Part shown: positions 8,288 through 17,517 of the stretch, one piece after another | How positions within the stretch are numbered: position 1 is the first letter of the stretch | Layout of the letters: the number at the start of each line of letters is the position of its first letter | Origin: an uncultured Bacilli bacterium | GTDB lineage: Bacteria; Bacillota_I; Bacilli_A; ML615J-28; CAG-313 | Assembly (NCBI GenBank): GCA_934098295.1 | Contig: CAKONV010000002.1 | Span: 62,001-126,000 of the forward strand | Length of the DNA stretch: 64,000 bases | Reading direction: 5' to 3' | Position numbers and translations under genes: made by a program | Notes under the pieces: generated by a model | The model's input: only the letters and a program-made list of their open reading frames with translations | What the model was told of the DNA's origin: nothing | The model's database searches: none

Positions 8288-9922
8288 CTAATGAGCTACT
8301 TCTTGAACTCTTGTTTCTCTTATTACAGTTACTTTAATAGTACCTGGATAGTTCATAGTTTGCTCAATCTTATTCTTTATATTTCTCGCAAGTAAGTAAG
8401 TTTCAGCGTCAGTAATTTCTTCAGGTTTTACAATAATTCTTACTTCACGTCCAGCTTGTAAAGCATAAGCTTTGTCAACGCCTTTGAATTCATCTGTCAA
8501 TGCTTCAAGTTGCTCTAAACGTTTAATATAGTTATCTAAAGATTCGCTTCGTGCACCAGGTCTTGCGGCACTTAAAGTATCAGCAGCTGCAACTAGATGA
8601 GCAATAATTGTTGTAGCTTCTTTATCTCCATGGTGTGATGCTATAGCATCAATTACCGTAGCATTCTCTCTAAATTTAGTAGCTATTTCAACACCAATAT
8701 CAACATGGCTACCTTCTTGTTCATGATCTGTAGCTTTTCCTATATCATGTAACAAACCAGCTCTACGGGCAAGAGTTTCATCCTCACCAATTTCAGCAGC
8801 CATCTTTCCAGCAAGGAAAGCTACTTCTTTTGAGTGTACTAATACGTTTTGACCATAACTAGTTCTAAAGTGCATTTTACCAATTAATTTAATTAATTCT
8901 GGATGGATTTTACCAATACCAACTTCAAAGACAGCTTTTTCTCCTTCTTCACGAATTTCATTTTCAATTTCTTTCGTACAACGTTGGAAAACTTCTTCAA
9001 TTCTTGATGGTTGAATTCTTCCATCACTAACTAGAATTTCTAGCGTTCTTCTAGCTATTTCACGTCTTATTGGGTCAAAGCATGATATAACTACTGAATC
9101 CGGTGTATCATCAATAATTAAATCAACACCCGTAACTGATTCTATGGCTCTAATATTACGACCTTCACGACCTATAATACGTCCTTTCATTTCATCATTT
9201 GGTAAAGCAACAACCGAAACTGTCTTTTCTTGAACCGTTTCATTAGCATATTGTTGAATAGCATTAGCTAAAATAACTTGTGATTTACGAGTTGCCTCAT
9301 ACTTTGCTTTTTCAGTTTCATCTTTTACGTACATAGCCATTTCCATATGCATTTCGCTTTCAAGTTTTTCTAAAACAACTTTTCTAGCTTCATCTTGGTT
9401 GTACCCACTGATTTCCATTAATTTCTTTTCTTGTTCACTAATAAGTTCTTCTACTTTTTCACTGCGTTTTTCGATGTCCACAATCCTTTGTTCAAGTTTA
9501 TTTTCTTTTTGTTCAAGTCCACTTTCACGTTTATCTAGATTATTTGAACGACTATCTAAACTAGCTTCACGACGATCTAATTTCTTAGCTTCATCTTGTA
9601 GTTCTAATTTCTTTTCACGAGTTTCTTTTTCTTGTGTCTCTTTCAATGCTGTAATTTCTGTTTTAGCCTCATTAATTAATTCTTTCTTGCGGTCATTTCC
9701 TTCTTTTTCAGCATTTTCAATAATCTTTGTGGCATCTTTACCAAGTTGGATATATTTTTGTTCAGTTTCATTAACTCCAGCTAAGTGACCTTCTTGTTCA
9801 CCATCACTATGACCTTTTGTATATCCTTTTTTGTTAAAGATAAATCCAGCTGCAACTCCTGATGCAGCGGCACCTATAACGAGTGACAATACGCATAGAA
9901 GAACTGCAATCTCTACAGACAT
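8288..9922 (-). CDS. rny: Ribonuclease Y
   Basis: The 544-residue protein has one N-terminal membrane anchor (about 5-28), a long charged coiled coil to about residue 200, a KH RNA-binding domain ([19 protein letters not shown]) and an HD domain with the catalytic [10 protein letters not shown]. RNase Y is the membrane-bound endonuclease that starts mRNA decay in Firmicutes. The length (usually about 520) and domain order are normal. The ATG at 9922 has an AAAGGAG site, and a consensus promoter stands about 90 bases upstream. It heads the rny-ymdB-spoVS unit. Confidence 0.98.
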   Translation of the reverse strand: MSVEIAVLLCVLSLVIGAAASGVAAGFIFNKKGYTKGHSDGEQEGHLAGVNETEQKYIQLGKDATKIIENAEKEGNDRKKELINEAKTEITALKETQEKETREKKLELQDEAKKLDRREASLDSRSNNLDKRESGLEQKENKLEQRIVDIEKRSEKVEELISEQEKKLMEISGYNQDEARKVVLEKLESEMHMEMAMYVKDETEKAKYEATRKSQVILANAIQQYANETVQEKTVSVVALPNDEMKGRIIGREGRNIRAIESVTGVDLIIDDTPDSVVISCFDPIRREIARRTLEILVSDGRIQPSRIEEVFQRCTKEIENEIREEGEKAVFEVGIGKIHPELIKLIGKMHFRTSYGQNVLVHSKEVAFLAGKMAAEIGEDETLARRAGLLHDIGKATDHEQEGSHVDIGVEIATKFRENATVIDAIASHHGDKEATTIIAHLVAAADTLSAARPGARSESLDNYIKRLEQLEALTDEFKGVDKAYALQAGREVRIIVKPEEITDAETYLLARNIKNKIEQTMNYPGTIKVTVIRETRVQEVAH

Positions 9923-10012
9923 ATAATTTCTCCTTTCATATTTCGCTCTGTATTAAAATTATATATTTAAGTATTTTTTATTTTCAAATACGTAATAATT
10001 CGATACCTATCT

Positions 10013-10041
10013 ATTATATCACAATCCTTTACATTTTGCAA
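10013..10041 (-). promoter_or_regulatory. Promoter of rny-ymdB-spoVS
   Basis: On the minus strand TTGCAA (10041-10036), a 17-base spacer and TATAAT (10018-10013), with an extended -10 TG one base before the -10. It predicts a leader of about 80 bases before rny. Confidence 0.85.
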
Positions 10042-10075
10042 GGCAATTAGGCTATTAAATTCATGATTAAAAACA

Positions 10076-10118
10076 AAAGGTAAATTTTGTTTTCCTTTAA
10101 GAATCAAAATTTACCTTT
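10076..10118 (-). terminator. Intrinsic terminator after the GH18 gene
   Basis: Perfect 14-base inverted repeat (AAAGGTAAATTTTG / CAAAATTTACCTTT) with a 15-base loop. On the minus strand it is followed by TGTTTTTAATC. It lies 54 bases past the GH18 stop. Confidence 0.85.
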
Positions 10119-10171
10119 ATAATTATTTTTTTGTCAGTTGGTTATTTCCTATTATATAGGCTTATGTTAGA

Positions 10172-12442
10172 TTATTTTTCTAGTTTAGCCTTATAAATTG
10201 CATCAACAAAGTTGTCATTAGTATCTTCTGAATAACACCAACACATTATACCTACGCCACTCATACTATTAGCATATTCATACTTTAACTTAATAGCTTC
10301 TTCTGAATCATAAGTGACAAAGATCTTATCAGTAGCATTATATAAATATGAACCAACAAATTTACCACTAGTATTATATTCATCATACTTTGTATATTTG
10401 CCACTATCAATTAAAGCTTTGATAGCATTACCATATAAAGTTCCACTATTAAAGGAACCATCAACACCTGAAATACTTGTTAAGCTACCTAAAGCTCCTA
10501 GGCCAACATAGCTACTACTAGATGAGCCACTTACTTTATAAGCTTTCCCATAGCCAGCCGAACCAATAATTAATTTGCTGCGATCAAATCCTAAACTACT
10601 AATTCTCGTAATTCCATAGTCACATGAGAAATGATAACCATTATCATATGATGAAGAATAAAGTGGAGAAAGATGCGAAGTATAGTTAGTTTTATTTAGA
10701 TCATATGACATAATATTAATGTAATCTAAATAACTGTTTAATGTTTTAAAATCAAAACGATCACTAGCAGTACCATAAGATGAAGCAGGAACAGCAGCCG
10801 TCAAATAATAAGGGGTTCCGCCTTCTTCTTGTCTTAAAGTCATTTCTTCTCGTAATTCTTTTGATAAAGCATTCATGCTACTTGCTACTACTTTCAAACT
10901 TTCTGAAACGGTTTCCCAGTCTATATCTAATCCATCCAAATTATATTTTTCTACCAAATCCATTAAATTATTAACAAATTTTTTTCGCAAATTAGCATCA
11001 GCTGTAATATTTCTAAAATTCTTACATGACTCACTTGATACACCATTAATACTAGCAATAATTCTTACATTATTTTCTCTCAATTTTCTTACTTCATCCA
11101 AATAGCTAGTATCAGCAATTTGGCAAGTTCCATCAGCATTAATTGTTATAAAAGCATAATAAACAATATCTAAAATATCTTTTGTCGTTGATGAGAAAAT
11201 AGTTCCATCTTTTAAATATCTTGTATTATATCTTTTATATGCATACATTGCGCCAGTTGAAAAATAAGTAGCTACTGGTGTTGAAGGCATATTTGTAAAC
11301 TTAATAGGATTAATGACAATTGTTTTAGATAAAGTATCTGTGTAGCCATCTTGATAAGTTATTTCAACGCTCACTGTTACTATTTGTTTTTTATGAGTTT
11401 GATTAACTTTTGATGCATATCCCATACCATCTTTAATAATATATAGATTAGGATTAGAACTACTCCACTTATAGCTTATACCATCAATATTAGATGGCAA
11501 AGTATCAATTACATCGCTTGATACAACATCGCTTACCATATCTAGAATATTATCTGAAGTTGGATGTTTTAATTTATTAATTTTGCTTTCTAAGGCGATT
11601 AAATTAGCAAGTTTAGTTACATATGCTTGCTCTTCACTTGTCAAACCATCATACATTGCTCTTACCTTATTTATTTTTTCTTCATCATTTAAGGTAACCG
11701 AAGCATATGCTGGTAATGCTAAAATGGCATCATCGACTTTTTTAGCTTGGGCTTTTTGTTGTTCTATCTTTTTTAATTTTTCTATTTGTTCTTCAGCAGC
11801 AATTAAGTCATCTAAGAAACGAACATATTTTTGTTGATTACTAGTTAAATCATCATAAGCAGTTCTTGCCGCAACAACTTTTCCTTCATCATCTAAGGTA
11901 AGATCACTAGGATTTGGCAAATCAGTTATTAAATCATCAACACTAGCAGCTATAGCTTGATCCCTCTCTAATTCACTTTTTAATTCTTCAATCTTTTCTT
12001 GAGCTTTTAAAAGGTCATCATATTTAGTAACATATTGCTTAGCAGCACTATTTAATTCTTCATATTTTTTCATCACATTTTTTACTTTTTGTTCATCATC
12101 TAAAGTAAGATTTGTAAGTGGTAACAAAGATTCGATTTCGGCATCTACTGCTAAAGAGGCTTCCTTATTATTTTTATCTTCTTCTTTTAAAGAATCAATA
12201 GTACTTTTAGCTTTAACCAATTTTTCATAGTTTGTTACTTTTGGTTGATATTTTACATCAATGTTGTTGTAATTATTGATTAAAGTAGTTACTTTTTCTT
12301 CCATATCAAGAGTAATTACCTCTGGTAATTTTTCTATTTCATTAATAAGTTCATCTACTTTTTTCATTTCTGTTTTAGATGTACAAGAAGACATACTAAA
12401 TATTAAAAATAATGCACATATAGATAATAATATTTTTTTCAT
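10172..12442 (-). CDS. Secreted GH18 glycoside hydrolase lipoprotein with four helical repeats
   Basis: The 756-residue protein has a lipoprotein signal (FSMSSC, lipidated Cys20). Four imperfect repeats of about 65-70 residues run from about 26 to 290, each with LxxDEEKVxxxxxxYDxLTSxQQxYV followed by a coiled-coil helix. A bacterial Ig-like domain follows (about 300-380, YKWSSSNPNL), then a GH18 domain from about 385 to the end. The GH18 active-site motif is present (LDGLDIDWE, catalytic Glu510 with Asp506 and Asp508), as is NIMSYDL. GH18 enzymes cleave GlcNAc polymers such as chitin or, in spore formers, peptidoglycan-like glycans. It has its own promoter, so it is separate from the aro operon. 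The exact substrate is not known. Confidence 0.9.
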   Translation of the reverse strand: MKKILLSICALFLIFSMSSCTSKTEMKKVDELINEIEKLPEVITLDMEEKVTTLINNYNNIDVKYQPKVTNYEKLVKAKSTIDSLKEEDKNNKEASLAVDAEIESLLPLTNLTLDDEQKVKNVMKKYEELNSAAKQYVTKYDDLLKAQEKIEELKSELERDQAIAASVDDLITDLPNPSDLTLDDEGKVVAARTAYDDLTSNQQKYVRFLDDLIAAEEQIEKLKKIEQQKAQAKKVDDAILALPAYASVTLNDEEKINKVRAMYDGLTSEEQAYVTKLANLIALESKINKLKHPTSDNILDMVSDVVSSDVIDTLPSNIDGISYKWSSSNPNLYIIKDGMGYASKVNQTHKKQIVTVSVEITYQDGYTDTLSKTIVINPIKFTNMPSTPVATYFSTGAMYAYKRYNTRYLKDGTIFSSTTKDILDIVYYAFITINADGTCQIADTSYLDEVRKLRENNVRIIASINGVSSESCKNFRNITADANLRKKFVNNLMDLVEKYNLDGLDIDWETVSESLKVVASSMNALSKELREEMTLRQEEGGTPYYLTAAVPASSYGTASDRFDFKTLNSYLDYINIMSYDLNKTNYTSHLSPLYSSSYDNGYHFSCDYGITRISSLGFDRSKLIIGSAGYGKAYKVSGSSSSSYVGLGALGSLTSISGVDGSFNSGTLYGNAIKALIDSGKYTKYDEYNTSGKFVGSYLYNATDKIFVTYDSEEAIKLKYEYANSMSGVGIMCWCYSEDTNDNFVDAIYKAKLEK

Positions 12443-12464
12443 CGTGTTATTCTCCTTTTTGTCT

Positions 12465-12494
12465 ATTATATCATTATTTAAATTCCTTAGTCAA
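12465..12494 (-). promoter_or_regulatory. Promoter of the GH18 gene
   Basis: On the minus strand TTGACT (12494-12489), an 18-base spacer and TATAAT (12470-12465) with an extended TG. It lies in the short gap after the SGNH hydrolase stop. Confidence 0.75.
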
Positions 12495-12497
12495 TAG

Positions 12498-13592
12498 TTA
12501 ATTAACTAATTTTTTTTCCAAATATTTCTCCAAATTATCTGTTATCATCATAAATCCTAAATCCGTAGGGTGGCACCCATCAACAGTTGCCTCCAAAGTA
12601 TACTTTCCAAGTAATTTATGGCCATCATAAAAATAAATGTTTGAATCTCCATCATTTTGCCATCTTTTTACAATAGAACGTTGATATTTTAGTGATTTCT
12701 CTTGTTTTAAGTAATTGTCTTTTACATGTGTCTCTATCGACATTCTAATTTTACTTAAAACCAAAATAGGTGTATAGGGGTGACTATTTCTAATAATACG
12801 GATAAATTCATCTAAAGTATTTTTTAACATGTCAAGAGTAGCATTAGCTTCATAGTCTAAAATATACATCTTCACATCGTCAATACTTGCAAGTAATTCA
12901 GCCACTTCCTTTTGTCCACGTCCATTTCCAGAAAAACCATAATTTAAAAATTCATATCCCATTCTTCTTGACAAAGCGTTTGTATAGCTAATGCCAGGTC
13001 TACTAGCACATCCACCTTGAGTAATTGATGTCCCATAACAAACAATTTTCCCCTTATCAAAAAGATTATCAGCCGTTCTAATAGTGGCATCTTCATCCAC
13101 ACCAACTAGGATTTCTTCAACAGCAGCATATAGTGGTAAATTTATTAAATATAATTTTTCTTCTTTTTTGAAGTTTGTAAAATAAGTAAATTCATACTCT
13201 TTTTTAGTAATATCATAAGATGCTGTTCTAAAGAATGTTAAATTTTCTCTTTTGGTTCCTATATACAAATCACATCCTCCTTGACCGGTAAAAGCCATAT
13301 GGGCCATATTAAATGTATGACCAAGTTTTACTTTAATTTTTAATGTTGATGTACATGCGAAGAAAGCCAACATAGCACCGCTTGGTTGTTCAACAAGATA
13401 ATACAAGCCATCAGCTAAATTTTTAATCATTTCATCACTTTCTTTAGGGAAACGAACATAACGTTTGTCTTGGTTGAACCAATTTAAACCATATACTTTT
13501 ATACAATTATTTGTACAAGGATTATAATACTTAAGTCCTTCATTTATTTCTTTATTGGCAAAATTTTTATCAATACTTTTAATATCTGGCAT
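12498..13592 (-). CDS. SGNH/GDSL hydrolase with N-terminal GxDLY domain
   Basis: The 364-residue protein has an N-terminal beta-sandwich-like half containing the GxDLY signature (GGCDLYIG). The SGNH esterase half carries the nucleophile block CYGTSITQGG near residue 190, GFSGNGRG (Gly and Asn of the oxyanion hole) and a C-terminal VDGCHPTDLGF with the catalytic Asp-His pair. It lacks a signal peptide, so it is probably cytoplasmic. Relatives deacylate carbohydrates or small esters. It follows the DAHP synthase gene by 12 bases and is probably the last gene of the aro operon; the functional link to aromatic synthesis is not evident. Confidence 0.85.
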   Translation of the reverse strand: MPDIKSIDKNFANKEINEGLKYYNPCTNNCIKVYGLNWFNQDKRYVRFPKESDEMIKNLADGLYYLVEQPSGAMLAFFACTSTLKIKVKLGHTFNMAHMAFTGQGGCDLYIGTKRENLTFFRTASYDITKKEYEFTYFTNFKKEEKLYLINLPLYAAVEEILVGVDEDATIRTADNLFDKGKIVCYGTSITQGGCASRPGISYTNALSRRMGYEFLNYGFSGNGRGQKEVAELLASIDDVKMYILDYEANATLDMLKNTLDEFIRIIRNSHPYTPILVLSKIRMSIETHVKDNYLKQEKSLKYQRSIVKRWQNDGDSNIYFYDGHKLLGKYTLEATVDGCHPTDLGFMMITDNLEKYLEKKLVN

Positions 13593-13604
13593 ATGTACTC
13601 CTTT

Positions 13605-14633
13605 TTATAAACGTTTATATATTTCATTAATTAAATCCACTGTTTTATCCCATCCTAAACAAGGATCTGTAATTGATTTACCATAAATGGTTCCATCAAC
13701 TTCTTGATTACCATCCTCTAAATATGATTCAATCATTAGACCTTTAACAAATTTTTTTATTGTTTGATCGCGGTTGCGACTATTTAATACATCAATGGAA
13801 ATATCAATTTGTTTTAAATAATCTTTATTAGAATTACTATGATTGGTATCAATAATAACCGAAGGATTTTTAAGACCTGCCTTGGTATATAACTCATAAA
13901 AAGATTTTAAAGTTTCAAAAGAATAATTAGAGTGATTTTTTCCATCATCAGAAGTAAAACCTCTAAGAACCGCATGTGAAAGTTCATTGCCAAAACTCTC
14001 TACTTCCCAACCACGATAAATAAACATATGTCCATTCTGAGATGCATGAATGGAATTTAATAATACATTATAATCACCACTTGTAGGGTTTTTCATGCCA
14101 ACGGGAATATTTAATCCACTAGCAGTTAAGCGATGTTGCTGATTTTCCACCGAACGGGCCCCTATCGCAACATAAGATAAAACATCCGAAAAATAACGAT
14201 GATTTTCAGGGTATAACATTTCATCAGCAGCTGAAAATGAAGTTTCATTTAAGACTCTAATTAACAATTCCCTACTTTTAATTAATCCCTTTAATAAATC
14301 AGGTTTTTCTGTAGGATTAGGTTGATGTAGTATTCCTTTATAGCCATCACCCGTAGTTCGTGGTTTATTAGTATAGATTCTTGGTATAATGAATATTTTA
14401 TCTTTTACTTGTTCTTGAAGCATTCTAAGTCTTTTAACGTATTCTAATACTGGTTCTTCTCTATCAGCAGAACAAGGGCCAATAATTAAAAGAAATTTAT
14501 CGCTTTTACCCCTAAAAATATTCTTGATTTCTTCATCATTTTCTTGTTTTATTTTTATTGTTTTTTCTGTTAATGGATACATCTCTTTAATTAATTTAGG
14601 AATTGGTAACTTTCTTTTAAAATCCATGTTCAT
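13605..14633 (-). CDS. aroF: 3-deoxy-7-phosphoheptulonate (DAHP) synthase, type I alpha
   Basis: The 342-residue enzyme resembles E. coli AroF/G/H: LIIGPCSADREEPV, PRIYTNKPRTTGDGYKG, SFSAADEMLYPE, GARSVENQQHR, VGMKNPTSGD and a C-terminal IDTNHSNSNKD. It condenses PEP and erythrose 4-phosphate, the first step of the shikimate pathway. The alpha subtype is usually feedback-inhibited by an aromatic amino acid; which one cannot be read here. The ATG overlaps the aroA stop by 4 bases (ATGA). Many Bacilli use the beta subtype instead, so this choice is worth noting. Confidence 0.95.
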   Translation of the reverse strand: MNMDFKRKLPIPKLIKEMYPLTEKTIKIKQENDEEIKNIFRGKSDKFLLIIGPCSADREEPVLEYVKRLRMLQEQVKDKIFIIPRIYTNKPRTTGDGYKGILHQPNPTEKPDLLKGLIKSRELLIRVLNETSFSAADEMLYPENHRYFSDVLSYVAIGARSVENQQHRLTASGLNIPVGMKNPTSGDYNVLLNSIHASQNGHMFIYRGWEVESFGNELSHAVLRGFTSDDGKNHSNYSFETLKSFYELYTKAGLKNPSVIIDTNHSNSNKDYLKQIDISIDVLNSRNRDQTIKKFVKGLMIESYLEDGNQEVDGTIYGKSITDPCLGWDKTVDLINEIYKRL

Positions 14634-15844
14634 AAGTTTTCTTCTCCAATATTCTTTATTTTAATTCCTATTTTTGATAAATCTTGATAAAAAGTCGGAT
14701 AAGATTTATTAACGCATTCTGCCTTTTTTAATTTTCCTCCGTATATACTCATTATTAAACAAAGTGCCATGGCTATACGGTGATCATCATGACTATCTAA
14801 TTGTTTTTTTGGATAATGCAATTTTGAAGGATAAATAACAACTTCATCATCATTTATAGATGAATTAACACCAAATTTTGTTAACTCCTCTAACATACAC
14901 AAAACACGATTACTTTCTTTTAGCATCAGTCTCTTAGTACCTATAAATTTTCCACCATGCTTTAGTGAAGCAAAAACAAATAAAATTGGTCCTAAATCAA
15001 TATTATTTCTAATATCAATAGTTGTAAAATCGGTCATCAATGCTGAAAAATATTTTTTATAATCTTTATCTTTTTGAATACTATCAAATGTTAAATCTTT
15101 AATATTAACACATCCATTAAAATAATTATAAACATCAATATAAGAAGCATTTGAATAATCAATTTCTACAGTCGTAACAAAAGAATGGTATTCTTGTTTT
15201 CCCTTAACATAATAGCTATTATTCTTATTTTCTATTTTAACATTAGCTTTATTTAAAACATCAATTGTAAGATCAACATAAGAATAGCTTTCTAAAGGTG
15301 TTGTTAGATAAATATTACTGTCACCATCTAAAAGCGGCAACGCCAGCAATAAACCAGAAACAAATTGACTACTAATATGGCCTGGTATCATAAACTTGCC
15401 AGGATTAATCTTGCCTTCTATATATATATAGTTATCTTCTTCCTTAAATGTAAGATTGTTTTCCATATATATCTTTTTGTATACATCTAAAGGACGCTTT
15501 TTTAATTGCGAACTCATTTTAATTTTGGCACTTACTCCTAAAGCTGTTAAAACAGGCATCATTAGTCTTAAAGTTGTAGCTGATGAAAAAGCATCAAAAT
15601 AAATATTTTTTTTAACGTCTTTAATTCCTTCAACTTCTATAGTATTGTTATTTATATCAATCTTTGCGCCAAGTGCCTTTAAGGCTAAAATGGTTGCTTC
15701 CACATCTTCATTTAAAGTAATATTGTTTATTAATGATTTTCCTTTTGCAAGAGATGCTACAATTAAAAAGCGATGCAAATAACTTTTTGATCTTACTACC
15801 TCTATGTTTCCTTTAGCCATAGATTTTTCAATTTCTATTATCAT
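14630..15844 (-). CDS. aroA: 5-enolpyruvylshikimate-3-phosphate synthase
   Basis: The 404-residue protein is an EPSP synthase: SKSYLHRFLIVASLAKG at the N-terminus, AFSSATTLRLMMPVL, KKRPLDVY, SSQFVSGLLLALP, KESNRVLCMLEEL and SHDDHRIAMALCL. It transfers enolpyruvate from PEP to shikimate 3-phosphate. The length is slightly below the usual 425-430. It follows aroQ by 9 bases. The canonical GTTxR loop reads SSATTLR, so the glyphosate-contact region is atypical. Confidence 0.95.
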   Translation of the reverse strand: MIIEIEKSMAKGNIEVVRSKSYLHRFLIVASLAKGKSLINNITLNEDVEATILALKALGAKIDINNNTIEVEGIKDVKKNIYFDAFSSATTLRLMMPVLTALGVSAKIKMSSQLKKRPLDVYKKIYMENNLTFKEEDNYIYIEGKINPGKFMIPGHISSQFVSGLLLALPLLDGDSNIYLTTPLESYSYVDLTIDVLNKANVKIENKNNSYYVKGKQEYHSFVTTVEIDYSNASYIDVYNYFNGCVNIKDLTFDSIQKDKDYKKYFSALMTDFTTIDIRNNIDLGPILFVFASLKHGGKFIGTKRLMLKESNRVLCMLEELTKFGVNSSINDDEVVIYPSKLHYPKKQLDSHDDHRIAMALCLIMSIYGGKLKKAECVNKSYPTFYQDLSKIGIKIKNIGEENL

Positions 15845-15853
15845 TTCTTGTTC

Positions 15854-16282
15854 CTAATTCTCTTTAAAATAATCAAGTGCCTTAAGATATCCTTTGAATC
15901 CTAGGCCAATAATTTCTTCTACACAAGCTTCTTTAAGATAATTAGTTTTTCTAAAAGTATCTCTTTCGTAGATATTTGAAAGATGGACAGAAATCGTTGG
16001 TATATTGACGCTTTTAATAGCATCAAGTAAAGCAATACTCGTATGGGTATATCCTCCAGCGTTAATAATTATACCATCAAATTTTTCAAAATACGCTCTT
16101 TGAATTTCATCAATTAGCTTACCTTCAAAATTTGTCTGTATAATTTCAACATCAATATTTATTTCTAAAGCATAATTTTTAATACACGAGCACAAATCTT
16201 GATAAGTTTCTTTTCCATAAATTTTTGGTTCTCTAATTCCTAACATATTTAAGTTAGGGCCATTTAAAATTAATACCTTCAT
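15854..16282 (-). CDS. aroQ: Type II 3-dehydroquinate dehydratase
   Basis: The 142-residue protein starts LILNGPNLNMLGIREPKIYG and has QTNFEGKLIDEIQ, IINAGGYTHTSIALLDAI and SVHLSNIYERDTFRK, the complete set of type II dehydroquinase motifs. The catalytic Tyr is in KIYG and the His in VHLSN. It dehydrates 3-dehydroquinate to 3-dehydroshikimate. Its ATG overlaps the stop of aroE-aroK by 4 bases. Confidence 0.97.
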   Translation of the reverse strand: MKVLILNGPNLNMLGIREPKIYGKETYQDLCSCIKNYALEINIDVEIIQTNFEGKLIDEIQRAYFEKFDGIIINAGGYTHTSIALLDAIKSVNIPTISVHLSNIYERDTFRKTNYLKEACVEEIIGLGFKGYLKALDYFKEN

Positions 16283-17508
16283 ATTAAACTACCTATCCTT
16301 TTTACCGCATTAGCAATTGTATCATTATTAAAAATTTCTAAATCGCAATTTTTTTTATAAATGGCATAACGATCTTTATAAATTTTTTTCAAATCAGTTT
16401 TATTTTTTAATAATGGACGGTTTTCATCAATTATTATTTTATCTAAGTCGCGGTTAATTAAAATAATTTTACCATTAGCTCGCAAATAATACATATTTTG
16501 TTCATTTAAAACAACGCCACCACCCGTTGCTATCACATATCCTTGAAGTTTTGATAAATCTTTAATTACTTCGGATTCAACTTTTCTAAACTCCTCTTCT
16601 CCATGTTTCTTGAAAAATTCATTAATACTAACCCCAATTTTTTCTTCAATTAAACTATCTACATCAATAAATTTTTTTTCTAATTCTTCACTTAAAACTT
16701 TACCAATAGTAGTTTTTCCACTTCCTGGCATACCTATTAAAATAATATTTGTATGCTTATCCTTTATATCTTTATAAATATTATCAATGTTAATATTAAC
16801 ATTTCCATTTAAAAATAATTTTGCCGAAAGACTTGCTTGTGCTACTAGCATATATAATCCACCAATTGCTTTTATATTTAAGTCTTCTGCTTTTCGTACT
16901 AAACTAGATTTTAAAGGATTGTATACAACATCGAGAACGCCTTCAAGATTTTTAAAATTTTTAAGTTCAATCAAGCATTCATCAATGTTTGGAAAAGTAC
17001 CGCATGGAGAAGCATTAATGATTACATCAATGCTATCAGCAACTTCATTGATGGTTTGATAGGTGAAACAACCTTGTTTTTGATTTCTTGAAACATTATA
17101 AATTTGTTTTGCACCCAATGTTTTTACCGCATAAGTAATTGTTTTTGAAGTTGCTCCCGTCCCTAATATACAAACATTCTTATTTTCTAAAATACAACCA
17201 GATTTTTGAACCAAATAAATAAAACCAAAAACATCAGTATTATATCCATATAATTTACCATTATCATTAACTATTGTGTTAACGGCACCTAAATCATAAG
17301 CCATTTTATCTATTTCATCTAAATAAGGAATTACTATAGTTTTATAAGGAATGGTAACATTAAGACCCAAGTATTCTTTGGCCTTGATAAAATTCTCTAA
17401 TTCAGATTTAGAAAGTTCTTTTATAACATAATCATATTTATGAAAACTTGTATGAATTTCTTTTGAAAAACTATATCCTAATTTTTCACCAATTAAACCA
17501 TATTTCAT
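16279..17508 (-). CDS. aroEK: Fused shikimate dehydrogenase-shikimate kinase (AroE-AroK)
   Basis: One 409-residue chain carries two successive enzymes. Residues 1 to about 240 are shikimate dehydrogenase: LGYSFSKEIH, NVTIPYK with catalytic Lys56, NTD with Asp92, NADP loop GTGATSKT at 116-123, and VVYNPLKS. After a short linker, residues about 252-409 are shikimate kinase: P-loop GMPGSGKTT (259-267), DVDSLIEEK, FRKVE and ATGGGVV with the glycines at 329-331. It would reduce dehydroshikimate and phosphorylate the product, two consecutive steps. No frameshift or internal start separates the halves. It lies 9 bases after aroC. Confidence 0.95.
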   Translation of the reverse strand: MKYGLIGEKLGYSFSKEIHTSFHKYDYVIKELSKSELENFIKAKEYLGLNVTIPYKTIVIPYLDEIDKMAYDLGAVNTIVNDNGKLYGYNTDVFGFIYLVQKSGCILENKNVCILGTGATSKTITYAVKTLGAKQIYNVSRNQKQGCFTYQTINEVADSIDVIINASPCGTFPNIDECLIELKNFKNLEGVLDVVYNPLKSSLVRKAEDLNIKAIGGLYMLVAQASLSAKLFLNGNVNINIDNIYKDIKDKHTNIILIGMPGSGKTTIGKVLSEELEKKFIDVDSLIEEKIGVSINEFFKKHGEEEFRKVESEVIKDLSKLQGYVIATGGGVVLNEQNMYYLRANGKIILINRDLDKIIIDENRPLLKNKTDLKKIYKDRYAIYKKNCDLEIFNNDTIANAVKRIGSLI

Positions 17509-17517
17509 CTTTTATAC

